A stretch of 64,000 nucleotides of DNA from Helopsaltes ochotensis (lineage: Eukaryota > Chordata > Aves > Passeriformes > Locustellidae), in NCBI GenBank assembly GCA_013400155.1, contig VXBM01000776.1:1-64000 (forward strand), written 5' to 3'. The notes below the pieces were generated by a model. It was not told the DNA's origin. It did no database searches and saw only the letters and a program-made list of their open reading frames with translations. Below, piece by piece: positions 11,831-24,511 of the stretch; positions within the stretch are counted from its first letter, which is position 1, and every line of letters begins with the position of its first letter. Position numbers and translations under genes: made by a program.

Positions 11831-14614
11831 AGCTACTGATAACTCTCATCTCCAGTCTTTTGACAGCCTCAGCCCTCTAACCTAGAAACAGCACAGTGCT
11901 GGTTCTGCTGCTGGCTTGCAAGATTCATTACAATACATGGAGCAGCAGCTGTTTGCTTCCTTCAAAACCCATCCAGACTTCATTTTGCCCAGATCCCTTT
12001 TTTCCTTTGTACTTTGCTGTTGAAAAGAAGATGCAGGTGAGAAATTAGAAAGACCTCTGAACGCTAGTTTGAGTGCCAACCTTCAGGTATCTGCTGGACA
12101 AGGCTTGGCACTCTGCTGGTCAACATGCAACCTAAGTGCAGCCTTAGAAAGTTCAGGTTCATGTTTGTTTGTTTATTTTTACAGGCCCCCGTTAATTTCC
12201 CAGAAAAATTAAGGAAAGAAAAAACCATTGACTTTTAAGATAATCTGACTTTTGTTGCTCAGCCAACCCCTTAACAGAATTTTGTGACATAAAGGAAAAC
12301 CAAAATGCTAGCCTTAGAGTTTTGTCCTTGCCAGATTTTAAGGATTAACTACATCAATGTGGAGCATGTATGTGGTTTTCAAAATAGGTGACACAAACCT
12401 ATTGCATAATTGCATAATATTATAATATATAATATAATATATATATATAATAATATATAATATTGCATAATTGAAATAGTTCATCAGTAAAAATTAGAGA
12501 TTGCTACCAGATCTTACTTTTATTTCATCTCGTGGCAAACTGAAATCCTTAATAATAATGATCCTCGTTATTATCTTACACTATCCTAATAATCCTTAAT
12601 TACATTAACTGATAATGGGATTTACATGCCATTTCAGTCACATCTGTAAATATGCAGATCTTGACTACTTTGGTCAATAAGCTCTTTAGCAGGAGCTGTT
12701 TCAGAAGAATCTATTGTAGCTCTAATATGCTTTCTAGCACCACGACACACACAAGATCCCTGTTTTCTGCCTGAACTGACAGTTCTCTGTTCTTGCCTAT
12801 CAGTCCTTCCACAAAGGCTGCACAGAAATTCCAGTCGTGTGAGTTATACGAAAGGTCAATCTCATTTATGTAATAGCCAGCTGAGAAGAAGTAGTACTAA
12901 AGTATCTTGCCAGCTCCAGTGCTAGGAAGATCATGTCACTGCAGTTTTGGGCTTTTGAAACAAATCTGTCAGACACGTTTTCTACGAAGCAATGTCAAGC
13001 CACTCTTTAGCTCCAATGCTTTCTAGTTCAACATAATGCTATGCTCCATGAACACAGGATGAACTGTGAGTCTTTGAGTGAGTATGTACCCAATTAAAAG
13101 TAAATTGTCAGCCACAATTCACAGGGATTAATTCCATTTTAAACACCAGGTGTCACTGCAGTATACGCCTTATTCCACACCGAGCTCCCGTTAGGTTAAA
13201 GCTTTACTTTCAAGTGATGTCAAGGCTCTTGGAGAACAAAGATGCTTGTACCTTCTGTTCCCAAGTGTGTGCATGCAGCTATATGATTAGCCAGAATCTG
13301 GGCAAATTGTTCAATATTTCAGCCAGCCACATTTATAGTTCCGTGTTGTTGGCCTCAAACCTGAAGCTAACCATAGTAATAGAGCTATTTTATGGCTGAT
13401 AGCAACTGTTCACAATGAAGAATAAAAAAATAAAAAAAATCTGTGAAACCATTCTCTTGATAATAATGCTACATGCATTTAAGAGCAGCCTGTCTTGGAT
13501 ATTATTCAACAGTTACCTAATTAAAAAATTACATCAAATTGCATATTTTGCAGCTTCTTAGCCCATGAACAAATGTTCAGTATAAAGCAATCTTCTTTTA
13601 CACTTAGCAGATCCTGAATGGTTTTGCACATGAAATATTCCTTATTTTTACGAATTCTTTATTTGACCTATAACCTTGTATATTTTGAGTACTAAAACAT
13701 ACTTACCGAGATTAAACATTAAAAATCCATCACTTTGAAGTGAACAGATACTACTTGTCTGTCTCTGTCTAATTTCTTCAGCCTCCCAGCCTGGCACAAC
13801 AAATCCCTGTGCACTGTGAATTTTCCAGGAACCTGTTCACCAGTAACTACTTTATCCTCACTGGGTAAAGCTGCTCTTTTCCTATCTGTAATTAAAGATA
13901 ATGAGGAGGAAAGTGCAAGTCATGGAGAGTGCAAGCCCCAGACGGTTAGGTACGATTTTAGCCTCACGCTCTAGTGTACAAAGGAGCCTTGTTCCAGTGA
14001 CATGCTTAAAAGATGACATTTCTTTGTGTTACATGCAGAATCTGTGTTACATATTCAGCACTGGTCCTAAGTCACCTTCCTCTGAAGTGCTTCAGGATGC
14101 TCTTAAAAGTATTTCTACACAAATGAGTCTTGCTACTGACAGAACAGTGCAGCAAATGGATGGGGAACATTACCTAGAGAGCATCTGTAACAAAGGAAAA
14201 GGAATCAAATGCCACGGCAATTTCAGAGGATAATCCATAGGGCTGGTAATTGCAACTTTAAAAATGCTGAGGGCTGCACAACTTTGAAAGGCTCAAACCC
14301 AATATTCTTACCTGCATTAAAGAGCATTCGTGGCTGTCCCTGCTTTAGCCAGAGACAACTTAAAACTGGTGCTGTTGTGTGCATGCTTGAATCTTGACAG
14401 GATTGTGGCTTTGGCAGGAGTACGGTGCTATACATCACAAAGAAGTCTTAGTAGTTCTTGTCAGATAATTAAATAAGCACAAAATTTCCAGAACAAACAC
14501 AATTCTATAAAATAATGCAGGTTTTAAGACCTGCAGGATGAAGTGATTGCAAGGACTGAATAATATATTTGTTAAGAAAACAAAAAAAAGAGGCACAGGT
14601 AAAAACCAACCAGC
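11831..14614. other. Intergenic DNA with an AT-dinucleotide patch
   Basis: No gene is seen. At 12403-12474 there is a nearly pure A/T stretch of TATAA and TA units flanked by direct copies of ATTGCATAATT. The remainder is ordinary AT-rich sequence. If the poly(A) assignment near 14640 is right, this is the DNA just beyond the end of the PAG1 transcript. Confidence 0.55.
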
Positions 14615-14654
14615 CACTAAAACAAAAGACAAAGTTTATTTATTGTGGTTTATT
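14605..14654 (-). terminator. Probable distal poly(A) site of PAG1
   Basis: On the minus strand three AATAAA hexamers lie close together, at 14654-14649, 14644-14639 and 14640-14635. They are followed at about 14625-14590 by a G/T- and T-rich stretch (TTTTAGTGGCTGGTTGG) of the kind that acts as a downstream element. This is the strongest minus-strand poly(A) configuration I noticed downstream of the PAG1 stop. Cleavage would fall near 14605-14625. Isolated AATAAA hexamers nearer the stop (for example at 15751-15756, 20707-20712 and 22467-22472) could give shorter isoforms. Confidence 0.5.
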
Positions 14655-16685
14655 CTGTTTGGCTATTGAATTTATATATAGATTTTCATCCAATGAATTT
14701 TGCCAGGATTTTTGAATTAAATTAATTTCATTGCAATGTAACATTTCCCATTTGACATAATTTACATGGATTTCCAATAAATTCAAGAGTTATTTGCAAA
14801 TATAATAACCAGAGAAAATAGCAGAGCCTCTTTTAAATACTTTCAGAGAATACAGTACAGAATCATATGATTTTTTTTCTGCATATAAACAAGTGAATAT
14901 TAGGATACTACTGTACATAAATAAAACCTGCATTTTTTATTATTGACCTATGTTCTTTTAGATAACTGTTTCATATGTTCAGGTAGTGTTTTTCCCCCAG
15001 AAATATTTACATAAAACTTGTCTACATTTACAGTAAATAATTGCCTACTGTGCTTTCAGCAGCCAAAAGCGAAATTGGCTATAGAAATATCTGATGAAGG
15101 TTCTGGGAACAAAGCTGTGACTAAATGACATCAACTTGTGTATACTATTACAAAATATTGAGAGGAATTTAATGGCATTTTTTAATTTATGAAATGCAAT
15201 TTAGTGTTGGATCTGAACTGCTCTAACAGTAGGATAAGCCCTGCAATTACAGTTAAACCACAATTTATGGAACATACATTCTGCAAAACTACAGTATTTC
15301 AGTGTTTGCAGTGGTGTTGATAAAAGTATTTCAATTTCAAACAGGTAGCAAGCCAAAAAACCCTTCATGTAGCAAACAAGCCTTAGCTAATGCCATCTCA
15401 GAAGTCTGCATGCATTGACTCCAGGTCTATATGGCAGAGTCATTGAATCACTGAGCTGCTCTCACTGCCTACAAAGCTGAACTTGGCAATATATTAAACT
15501 ACATCCACTCGAAGATAGCCAGGACAGTTCTAAGCCTCTCTTTTCACAAGCTCATACTGTTCTGAGGATGTTTTGCAGTTCTGTGTCAGTGATGAGAGAC
15601 TCAAATAGTTGTCCAGAAAACACTTTTTGTTGCTAGAACACTGAGAAGAGAACACTGTAAGAGAACTTTGCTTGGAGATATTCCAGTAACACATATTTTT
15701 TCCATTATAAAACAATGGATAAAATAAACACAAGTGTCTGTATTTACAAATTTTTATTCAGTGTGTTCTTAGTATGTTCTTAGCAATGTTCCATATCTAA
15801 AACAATTTTATGCTGAAGCTCATATAGCACCCAATTTTAAGTGACTCTTACTGAGTCATGATTTTAATATTTAGCTATTAGACATAATTACCCATATAAC
15901 TGCCTATTTTTTGTTGTTCTTATGGAAGTCGTATCAATTCACTAATAGAAAAGAAAGAAAATACATTTCACTGAAAATACAAATAAAAGTACCTATCACT
16001 AAACTTCTAAACTCTTAGGGCCCAATTCTGCAGTCTTGGCTCATGCAAAGAATTCTAGTTAAATAAAGTAATCCAGTTAGAATTGGGTTGTTTGTTTGTT
16101 TGGGTTTTGTTTTTTGCTAAAAACCCCATATGATGCAAGTCCAGATCTACACATGGTACTTACTTTAGTGCATTTACATTTGTCCATGTTCGGTTTCTAA
16201 TAGAACAAAACCATGTATTTAGAATTTATTCATTTCAGTTCTGTTGATACAGAGGCTTGATAAAAGATAATCCAACTGCTTCATGGTTGGGTGGTGATGA
16301 CTTGCTCCCACCTCTCTGTAGATAGGGAATACTTGGAAGAATAAACAATGTTATCCATCTCTTGTGAGACTCTCAGCAACTCATCTCTTTACTGTAACCT
16401 TTTCTACTTTAAAAATCTTTTGATGCAGGTTGTCTGTGAGATGGGGGAAGTGCAAATGAAACTTAGCTATTGTTACTTTACTTCCTTCTTCCTAGCTGCT
16501 GCAGTGGGCTGTATCTGTCTTACCCTGACAGTGAATGCTCTTCTGCGTGTCGGAAGGAGGGCTCTTAGCACACTTCCATCTAGAAAGACCAGTCAGACTG
16601 AGGAGAAGCAGCTCACATCCCCTTCCTTAAGGTAAAGGGTTGGGACTGTGAAGCAAAGGACCATTTCTAAGTAGTCATCGCCACA

Positions 16686-16840
16686 GAGATGAGATGAGAT
16701 TGAGATTGAGATTGAGATTGAGATGAGATGAGATGAGATGAGATGAGATGAGATGAGATGAGATGAGATGAGATGAGATGAGATGAGATGAGATGAGATG
16801 AGATGAGATGAGATGAGATGAGATGAGATGAGATGAGATG
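16686..16840 (+). repeat. GAGAT pentanucleotide microsatellite with GAGATT leader
   Basis: The tract starts with two GAGAT units, then four GAGATT hexamers (16696-16719), then 24 uninterrupted GAGAT pentamers to 16839. The lack of interruptions suggests recent expansion and likely length polymorphism. On the minus strand it reads ATCTC, and its frames give meaningless serine-histidine-leucine-isoleucine repeats that should not be called as protein. It lies inside the probable PAG1 3'UTR. Confidence 0.97.
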
Positions 16841-17680
16841 GGCCCTGCTGGAAATTGTGAAGGTGGTACACGCAGAAACGCAGGAGCCACCACGCAGTGG
16901 CTCATTTCAAAGACCTGTTTGCTGGTAGGATGTTCTGAAGAGACTTGGTTATGGGACCTTTCTCAGTCTCAGATACAAAGAGTGCAGTATCCTCAGACAG
17001 GTGAGAAAGCAGGTTCTTGTGCTCTTAGATGTCTCTTTAATAATACATTTAAACATTGTGACAATTCACATCTTATATGTCTTTGAATATCATGTGAGTA
17101 CTTGCAAGCTACAGAATTTCTTGCCTTGAAAGAAAGACCTCCACAGATGTCCTCCAGACAGGATGCAATTACCTCAAAACATCTGACTCAAGTCCAGGCT
17201 CCTGAATCTCACAGGCACATTGAAAAGGTCCCATTCAGAAGCATTAATGTGATGCAGTTTCTGTGCCCTCTGTGCAACTGTCATATTTCACTAAGGACAA
17301 AAGAGACACTCAGATGGTGACAGCTGAACATAGTGGGGAAGAACAGTTGCATAAATAAAAAGAGGGTAGTCCAAATCTCACCCGTGCTGAAAGTTAAAAT
17401 ATGAGTTAAAATTCTTCTCTTTTTAGACATTAGGAATTGAAAACATCAGCATCGCCTTCTTTTTTTTTTTTCCTAGTAATAAAATTTGTAAGGTTTAAGC
17501 CCCCTTTCCCAATATAACAAGATTAAAAGGACAAGAGTTGGTTGTATTGTTCTGTAGTGAACAGCAAGCATTCTGAAATTTCAAATGAAGTATTTTGAAG
17601 TCAAGTGATACTTACATATCTTACATATAATCTAAGCCAATTGTTGCATTATCATGAACGATAAGAAATAACATAGCTTT

Positions 17681-17966
17681 CGCCCCGTTCTTCTTAAGTT
17701 CTTCTAAGCCTTCTGATGTTTACATTTTTGTAATGGAGTTTCTCATGCATTTTCATGTAAATAATGATTGTTTTGGCATTCCTTTCTGGAGGAGGAGAGA
17801 ATTGATGGAGTGTTGGTTTGACCAGTGTGGTTGGAGAGGTGGCATTTCATCCTCCAATCCATGGTCCCTTTTGGGATTCTATAAATATCAAGGTCTGTAA
17901 ATAAACGTCCCCTTTCCTGCCTTGGACATCTCAGCGTGTGAGTGTCGTTCATTTCATATCCTATCT
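17681..17966 (+). mobile_element. Second copy of the 294-bp LTR family, 5' end worn
   Basis: From GTTCTTCTAAG near 17694 to CTATCTC near 17965 this is a close match to the LTR at 3693-3986, in the same orientation. Shared landmarks include GGAGGAGGAGAGAATTGATG, the TATA-like CTATAAATA near 17879-17887 and the AATAAA near 17900-17905. The TGTCG terminus seen in the first copy is degraded here. It is followed within a few bases by an inverted copy of its own first part. Confidence 0.8.
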
Positions 17967-17970
17967 CAAT

Positions 17971-18066
17971 ATTTGGAAAACAATCATTATTTACATGAAA
18001 ATGCATGAGAAACTCCATTACAAAAATCATCAGAAGGCTTAGAAGAACTTTAGATGAACAAGACAA
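17971..18066 (-). mobile_element. Inverted LTR fragment facing the copy at 17681
   Basis: This stretch is the reverse complement of the first 90 or so bases of the same LTR: CAATCATTATTTACATGAAA and GAAACTCCATTACAAAAAT match the forward copy read backwards. It ends in GACAACA, the inverse of a TGTTGTC LTR start, so it represents the outer end of an oppositely oriented LTR. Relative to the forward copy it has a small internal deletion near 18027. Together with 17694-17781 it forms an imperfect inverted repeat with arms of about 85 bp and a loop of about 190 bp. Confidence 0.75.
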
Positions 18067-21000
18067 CACATATCTGCTTTCTAAACGAAAAGGAATTCAT
18101 TTTGTATTTTCTGTACAAACACCTGCTAGTTAAAATTAGCCAGTGAATTTGCAGAGACAAAACCCTTGTCAGACTGTGCTACTATAACAATAAATGACCA
18201 CCACAAATGAAAGCCAGTATTTAGGAATGTGTATGGCAAGAGAGCATCACATACAGTAGTCAAGTGGCTGTGCAATAAAAGTGAGCATCTTTTACCTTTA
18301 CAGAAACATCCATATTTTTAGGCACTTCGCTATCATACTTGTAGTGACTGTCCTTCTGGCCAGTTTAAAACTGAAAGCCTCCAGAAACAAAACCTCACAG
18401 CTTGTAAAAACAGAACTGTAAGATTTATATTACCCATAGACTGGGCACAGACCAGTGGGTATGTAATGCAAAGATAATCTGTGCATTTCTATGGAAATTG
18501 GGGTCCCAGAGCTAAAATTTATCTATATTGTGAAGACGCTCTTGCTGACCTTTGGATTATATGTAAATTAAGTTTAATCAGTTAATTAACGGGAAACTTG
18601 TATTGCAAATAAGTTGCCATCTTTCTGCTGTTCAGGAGAAAAGAACAGTGCCTACTGTATGTGATACCCTAATGCACTACTGGAAAATCACCACATAGGC
18701 AATTAATTTGTTTAATGCATTTTGTAAGCCTGGGATATTTTATGCTGACCAGCCAAGGGGGTTCTCTCTCCTTGAAGAAAGGGAACCCTGTATTTTTAGC
18801 TCTGTGATGTTCCATTAGCAGCATTTATCTTTAACATAGTCCTGAACACATGTTTCTTGCCAGCAAGGGATATATATTATATATTTTTTCTTTTCTGAGG
18901 CTGAGATCTGCTCTGGCAATGACTTCAGCCACCATCATCCCAGAAGAGATGCTACAAATCAACTTCAGCACCAGGGTATGAAATCATATTAACAGTAATT
19001 ATGTTCTCTGCTCCCAGGAAGAGACCTGACTTTGAAAGTCTTCAGCACACCACCAAAGGAGCATCTGTCATGCTAAGCCTCTTTCTGCCTTCTTCTATTT
19101 TGCAGCAGAGTACCACACCAAATTACTTGTGAGGCACATAAAAGCCTTTTCCAGGCATACTCCAACCTCAAAAAATAAAACTCATCTGAAATAACTGGAT
19201 ATTTGCCTAAGAGCAAAAGTCCCTCATTGGAGTGTGGTCCAAATAAAAATGTTTGATGCAGAAGCAGATTTCTTCCAGTAACACGGCAAACAAATGTATA
19301 TGCACAATAGGAGACTGAAGGAAAGTCTTTGAGCTGGGCTATGATGTTTCCACAGTGCACAGATGAGAGTCATGTCTCTAGCTGCTTCCGAGCCAGGCCG
19401 CCTGGCCTGAATGGCTGCTTTTGAACACCCGTGTCCCAGCCTAGGCAGGCCTGTCACATGTGGGGACTCCACTCTGCTGCGGCGAGATGAGCAAGAGTCA
19501 GGGCAGCACTGTCAGCTCTTGTAGTCAAGAGTAGCAGAGTTAACACTGAGTTCTGGGAAGCGGACAATACCAGAGAGAGCACTCTGTGTCACAGCTTTAC
19601 ACGTCAGCTTTCAGAAAGCACATGCAAACCATAGATCCAGCATCTTAGAAAAGCACCATTGAAAGGTTGAACAGAGAGCACCGCGTGTACGGAATTGTGT
19701 TCAAAACAGCGGACAGGAGCTGTTCAGGGAGCCATGGAGAAGCATGCAGCCCAGAAGCATCCCTGCAGGATGGATTCCTTGAAGGCACGATAGATGAGGG
19801 CTTGGAGAACAAGGCAGCTGGTCATCAGCCAGTTGAAACTATGGAGATGACCCAACTCTGGGTTACTCATGAATATGAATCCCCACACCTACTCATCCCT
19901 CACTCCATGGATCCTGCTACATGTAAGCAAGCCTGCAATTTACATTAATAGAAAGACTGAAGCAACGAATCGTTCACAGTTGACATGAACACCACCTCCC
20001 TGAATGCTCGCTATTGTAAAACCTAGGTTCTTCAAAAGAAGACTGCTAATTCTTATTGCAAAGCTTAATCATCATAGCTACATTACTGGGCTTTTTAGTG
20101 GCTTGTTTGTGAGTGACTATTGCTATTGTAGGGCTAACTGAGGTCCAGCACATTAAATGTGTCTCTATAAAGGTATTTCCAAATTGGGACAAGTAAACCT
20201 TGGGGTTGTCCCTTGATACTTTTGAGTTAAACACATACAGTAAGGAAAAGAGTATGGAAGTACTAGCTACTTTGTAGAAAAGGCACTATAACTGATCTAA
20301 CTGTGGTACATGCCTGTGCTACAGGTATCTGCAAAGTATTTATTTCTTTCTGTGACTGAGAAAGGTATTCTACACTCATAGTAGAAAAGGATGACTGGTT
20401 TACATATTGGATTAGCACTGGTTTAGGTATGTGGTAAGAACAACTCTCATGGGAGACATACAGATTCATGGAAGAGATGTCTAAACTGCATTTCCTATTT
20501 TCTACCAGTTCCCAGAGGGAAATCAAAAAGACCTTTTCACTATGCAGTTATATACGCATTACAGCTTCTCTTGGCCTTGCTGTGGCAATTTCACGTGAGA
20601 TCTTATTGTACAGTTGTGCCAAAAAAAAAGAGGCAAAGAAATAGACTGTGAAGCTTCCCCAGAAAATGTCACCAGGTAACAAATACTTCATTTTGGATGT
20701 TGATATTTTATTTAGGGATATGGTGAAAGAGTTAAAAAGAGCAGTAAAGAGACAAGTAGAAGAGACTCCCTTTTCTTTACAGTCAGATTAATATCTTTGC
20801 GGATTACTGCTGGAAAAATCTTTCTATCAAATGAAAAGGAAGCATTGACAACAGCCATAAAGGAACAGGTATTACTTCTGGGAAGAGGGAACTAAACCCT
20901 CTTGAGCCTTGATTCTTTGTCAAGTAATGTAAATACTCACCAACCTCAGACTGAATTCTAAACATTTTCCTGTAGCATTAGACTACATAATGGAGATTGT

Positions 21001-24000
21001 AGGAGGTTATGGACTCCCCTGTACATCCTGGTTCAGGAGGGTAATTCTTTTTTTACAGCTTTTAAGTCCAGCGTGTGTGGGTCTCAAGGCTGAGGGCAGG
21101 TACACATCCCAAAATCAGCAATCCAAAATGTGAACTGCTTCTCCATGAGACTGGGGTCTGATGGATCATTAAAAGGTTGTGGCCAGCCTGAAAGTCATTT
21201 AAACAGGAAGGAATATGCCACTGCCACAGGATTGCAGACATGGTACCAGCTCCCAGTGCAAGGCTGTATGAGACAAGTTAAAAACAGAAACCAAAGAAAG
21301 AAGAAAGGAGGAGGAAAATTTTTCCTTCACTGTGAAAAAGGGTAGTCTAGGGACTGTCACAAGCCATTGTCAGAACAGAGGAAAGAAAGGATGGAAGGAC
21401 TTGTGTCCCTTCCTACAAAGCAACATTTTTGATCTGGCTGTGAAAGACAACAGAATGACTGGACAATCCTCCACCATCCTTTGATCTGCTGGTCTCAGTG
21501 GGGGTATTTCTAGAGTGATGTTTGCTTTTCTTCTTTTGCACCTTAAAATTTTACAGTCAAGAATTCAGTGCTATTCTTTGCTATCAACTGACATTATCTC
21601 AAGATATCTTTGAATTGGTCTTGAAATTGAATCTAGTGAACCTGGCAAACCTCGTGTTCCTGCTGTTTCTCCAAAAGCAGCCATCCGTGTAAAGAGATAA
21701 CTACATCTTGAGATGTATTTGGGAATTTCAGGAGTTGAGGTATGCCTGCCACTAAGCTACAGGAGTCAGACTGAGGACTACATATATAAATTGGTACCCC
21801 TGAGCAAGGAACAGACAGCAAACACATAGATAAAGACTAAAGAGATTCTCCAGACTTAGCACAACAAATCTTCTGAAACATGGTGCATCTTATCTTTGGC
21901 CTTAAACAGTGTGAAGTAGAAGGAGAGAACATTCAAAGGTGAACTTCATGAATTCACATTCAAGGAAACAGAAACAAAAAACAAAAACTTTTATAAAGGG
22001 AAAAACTCCAGAAAGCAAAACCACAGTCATCCTTCAAAAGTACTGAAGTGGAAGCAAAGGGTTTGCTGCAGCTGTCAAAACATGATGGCAGCATGGACAA
22101 GACCAGGATGGATGTAGAGTGGTCTGAACTGCTTCTCCTCCAAGGAAACAGTTGTGCTGCAGTGTCGCACAAGGCCAGGATCCACAAAGTTTGGACACCC
22201 TGTGGGCAGAGGTTGATTGCACAATTGCACTGCTCCTCAGAGCTGCACTACTTACAGGCAAAGCCTGTAAATCAGCACATTTCTTTCAGTTATGAAGCTG
22301 TTTCTAATAAATGTGTATAACCAAATCTATGTTTGCTCTTTATAGTACCAAGTCATGCTGAGCGCTGACCAAGGATCTGAGAAGGGCTCAACCTTCAAAA
22401 CCCAGTACCAATTGAGCTGAAAGTAAACCTACTTTGTTTACTACAGAATACACCAACCTCAGTTTATGTACTGTTTATTTTGAATTAAAAATAAACTGCT
22501 CTTCAAGCACATGCCAAATATTACGTGACTGTTGCCAAGCTTGGACTATAACTTATACTTGTGTCCAAATTACAAGTGTATGCCTATATACATGGGGATA
22601 TGTGCACATGCATCTCACACAATGCTTGTTCTTCACTGTTGGACGGACTGTTCTTGTACCATTGTTTTATTTGTTGTATTATTCTTGAAGAAAAAAGTAC
22701 CAATCTAGTACCTGCTTACTTCATTCAAGCACTGTACTTTGTTTTTCACAGTAACAGAAAAACTCAGCATTTTTGAAAAACCAGTGGCTTTCAAACTGCT
22801 TGTCAGAGGCCCAAGAAGGTCTTGGTTGCCCTCCTGTTCCTTTTACGAGAAGAACAAGGAGGACCAGTGGCTATGCCTGACTAAATCCCACTGTCTCTTT
22901 TGCCTCTTTCTTGCCCTTTGGCAGTATTGTTTTACATAGATGCTATGATTTTAGCTTAAAAACAGCAAGGCATGTTCCACAGCCCTGCTCAAGGACAGAG
23001 AAAAAGCCAACAGAACAACCCCAAAGCAATTTTCATTTACCTACTTTTGAAATAGGGAAAAAATTAAAAAAACAAAAGCAAATAAAGCCCAAATAAAGAA
23101 TGGGATTACTCCTGTTACAAACCCCAGTAAGTTAATTTACAAAAACTTTGAAGATGAAAAATATATTGTAAAAAATAAAAATATTATCCACTCAACACAG
23201 TACATAATTTTTCCTATATAAGAAACTAGACAAACATATTGAAGTATTTAAGTCTTTAAAAAGGGCAGAATTCTGAAAAAAAATTACCCAACACTACTAA
23301 GGTTAGACTACACATTATGCCAGTGCATTCATTTGCACAACTTTTTGCAACATGACAATGGTCTGGGGTGTGTATGTGTAGGTGTTCATGTCCATTTGAG
23401 GGAAACAGTGCAAGAATGCTAAGGGTGACCGTTGCCATTTTAAAGGGATATTTCACAAATAATCAAACAAAACTCCTACAAATACCAGTACACATCTCAA
23501 ATACTTCAAGTCACGTTCTACAGCCCTTGACATTAAAAAAAAAAAAGAAGAAAGAAAGAAAAAGCCAGCAGAATTAATTCAAGTACATTTGGAGTCAGTC
23601 CCTTGTGAACTACTGTTGCTTGCATTTATAGTTGAAGTGAGTGTGGACAGAGCTCTCCAAAAGACACAGAAGTGAGTGCATCTTCCCCAGCCCTGCAAAG
23701 TAAGTCTGAGTTGAGGTACAGTTATCCGTGGTTTGCTCAACATTGCAGCCAAAACTTGAATGGAAAATTATACTTGAAAAACACTTTGAAGAAAGTTACA
23801 TAAAATAATCTCTTAAAATGAGAAACTAGTTTTGTGTAAAGGTAGTCTTTTTGGTACGTAATCCTATCAGGATGACAAGCATGGCACTCCTTCCCAAATT
23901 ACGTTTGCCTTGGAGCTAGTAATAATAAAGAAACCTTTACATTGTTCTGGTCATCTTTTTGACCTGATGTACCCTTTCCCATGAGCCTTGATCCACCACC

Positions 24001-24160
24001 CAGAAAAACCAGCAGGTATCACACCCTGGCTAAAACACACATTGCTTCTTCACAACTTGTGTTCCATACTTAGCTTTGTTCCTCAAAAGGAAAAGCACTT
24101 CCTCTCCATGTTTCACTTGTCCTTTGAAAATAACAGTGGGGAAATCTGCTGCCGAAGTGG

Positions 24161-24511
24161 TTAAAGTCTGGTGAATTCCCTGTGGTGCTGCAAGTCCCCT
24201 ATGCTCTCATAGTCATTCTCTCCTGAAAGAGCAGTGTGGTTTGTGTGAGGCACGGACAAGGTCCTGTCTTCTTCTTGGCTCACTGACTGGATAGCTTCGT
24301 AGTCTGGCTCCAGCTCCCCGTTCGCTCTGTCCGCTGGCTGAGGCACAGTGGTAGAATTTAGGGTGTTTTCAAAGTCCTTGACACTCGCATAGAGGCCACT
24401 GCAAATAGATGGGGACCTCTGAGATGCAATTTCTTGAATGCAGGTGTAAGGAGAATCCAGTGCCTTGATGGCCTGTCCTGGCTTACTCACCGATGAGTAC
24501 ATGGCTGAGAT
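24161..24511 (-). CDS. PAG1: PAG1 coding exon 6: Csk site, C-terminal tyrosines, PDZ ligand, stop
   Basis: The last coding exon encodes residues 306-421 and TAA at 24163-24161. It opens with ISAMYSSV, whose Y310 is the counterpart of the human Csk-docking tyrosine. Y327, Y346 (LYASVKDF), Y376 (PDYEAIQ) and Y406 (NDYESI) follow. It ends EFTRL, a class I PDZ ligand like the human ITRL end. The acceptor is CTCCTTTTCCTAG. The ATG at 24502 inside the exon is an internal methionine (M309), not a start. Confidence 0.97.
   Translation of the reverse strand: MSAMYSSVSKPGQAIKALDSPYTCIQEIASQRSPSICSGLYASVKDFENTLNSTTVPQPADRANGELEPDYEAIQSVSQEEDRTLSVPHTNHTALSGENDYESIGDLQHHREFTRL

Larger units (their letters stand above)
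14615..24160 (-). other. PAG1: Probable long 3'UTR of PAG1
   Basis: Starting right after the TAA at 24161-24163 there is about 9.5 kb on the minus strand with no acceptable further coding exon. It ends in the strong poly(A) cluster near 14640. Mammalian PAG1 transcripts are known for a very long 3'UTR of several kilobases, so this length is in keeping. The segment is AT-rich and includes two insertions: a GAGAT pentanucleotide array and a partly inverted LTR pair. No polyadenylated transcript can be seen from sequence alone, so the far border is an inference. ORFs within it are short and unrelated to known proteins. Confidence 0.5.

Noticed and set aside
16450..16456. Possible miR-19-type seed match (TTTGCAC on the minus strand) in the probable 3'UTR
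   Set aside because: A 7-base match is expected by chance in 9.5 kb and there is no conservation evidence here.
16593..16905. Minus-strand ORFs with serine-histidine-leucine-isoleucine repeats
   Set aside because: They are translations of the GAGAT pentanucleotide array, which is open in several frames because its unit contains no stop.
24161..24502. Independent 113-residue protein starting at the ATG at 24502
   Set aside because: The sequence just upstream of the ATG is in frame with a good acceptor and continues the PAG1 protein, so this is the last PAG1 coding exon.
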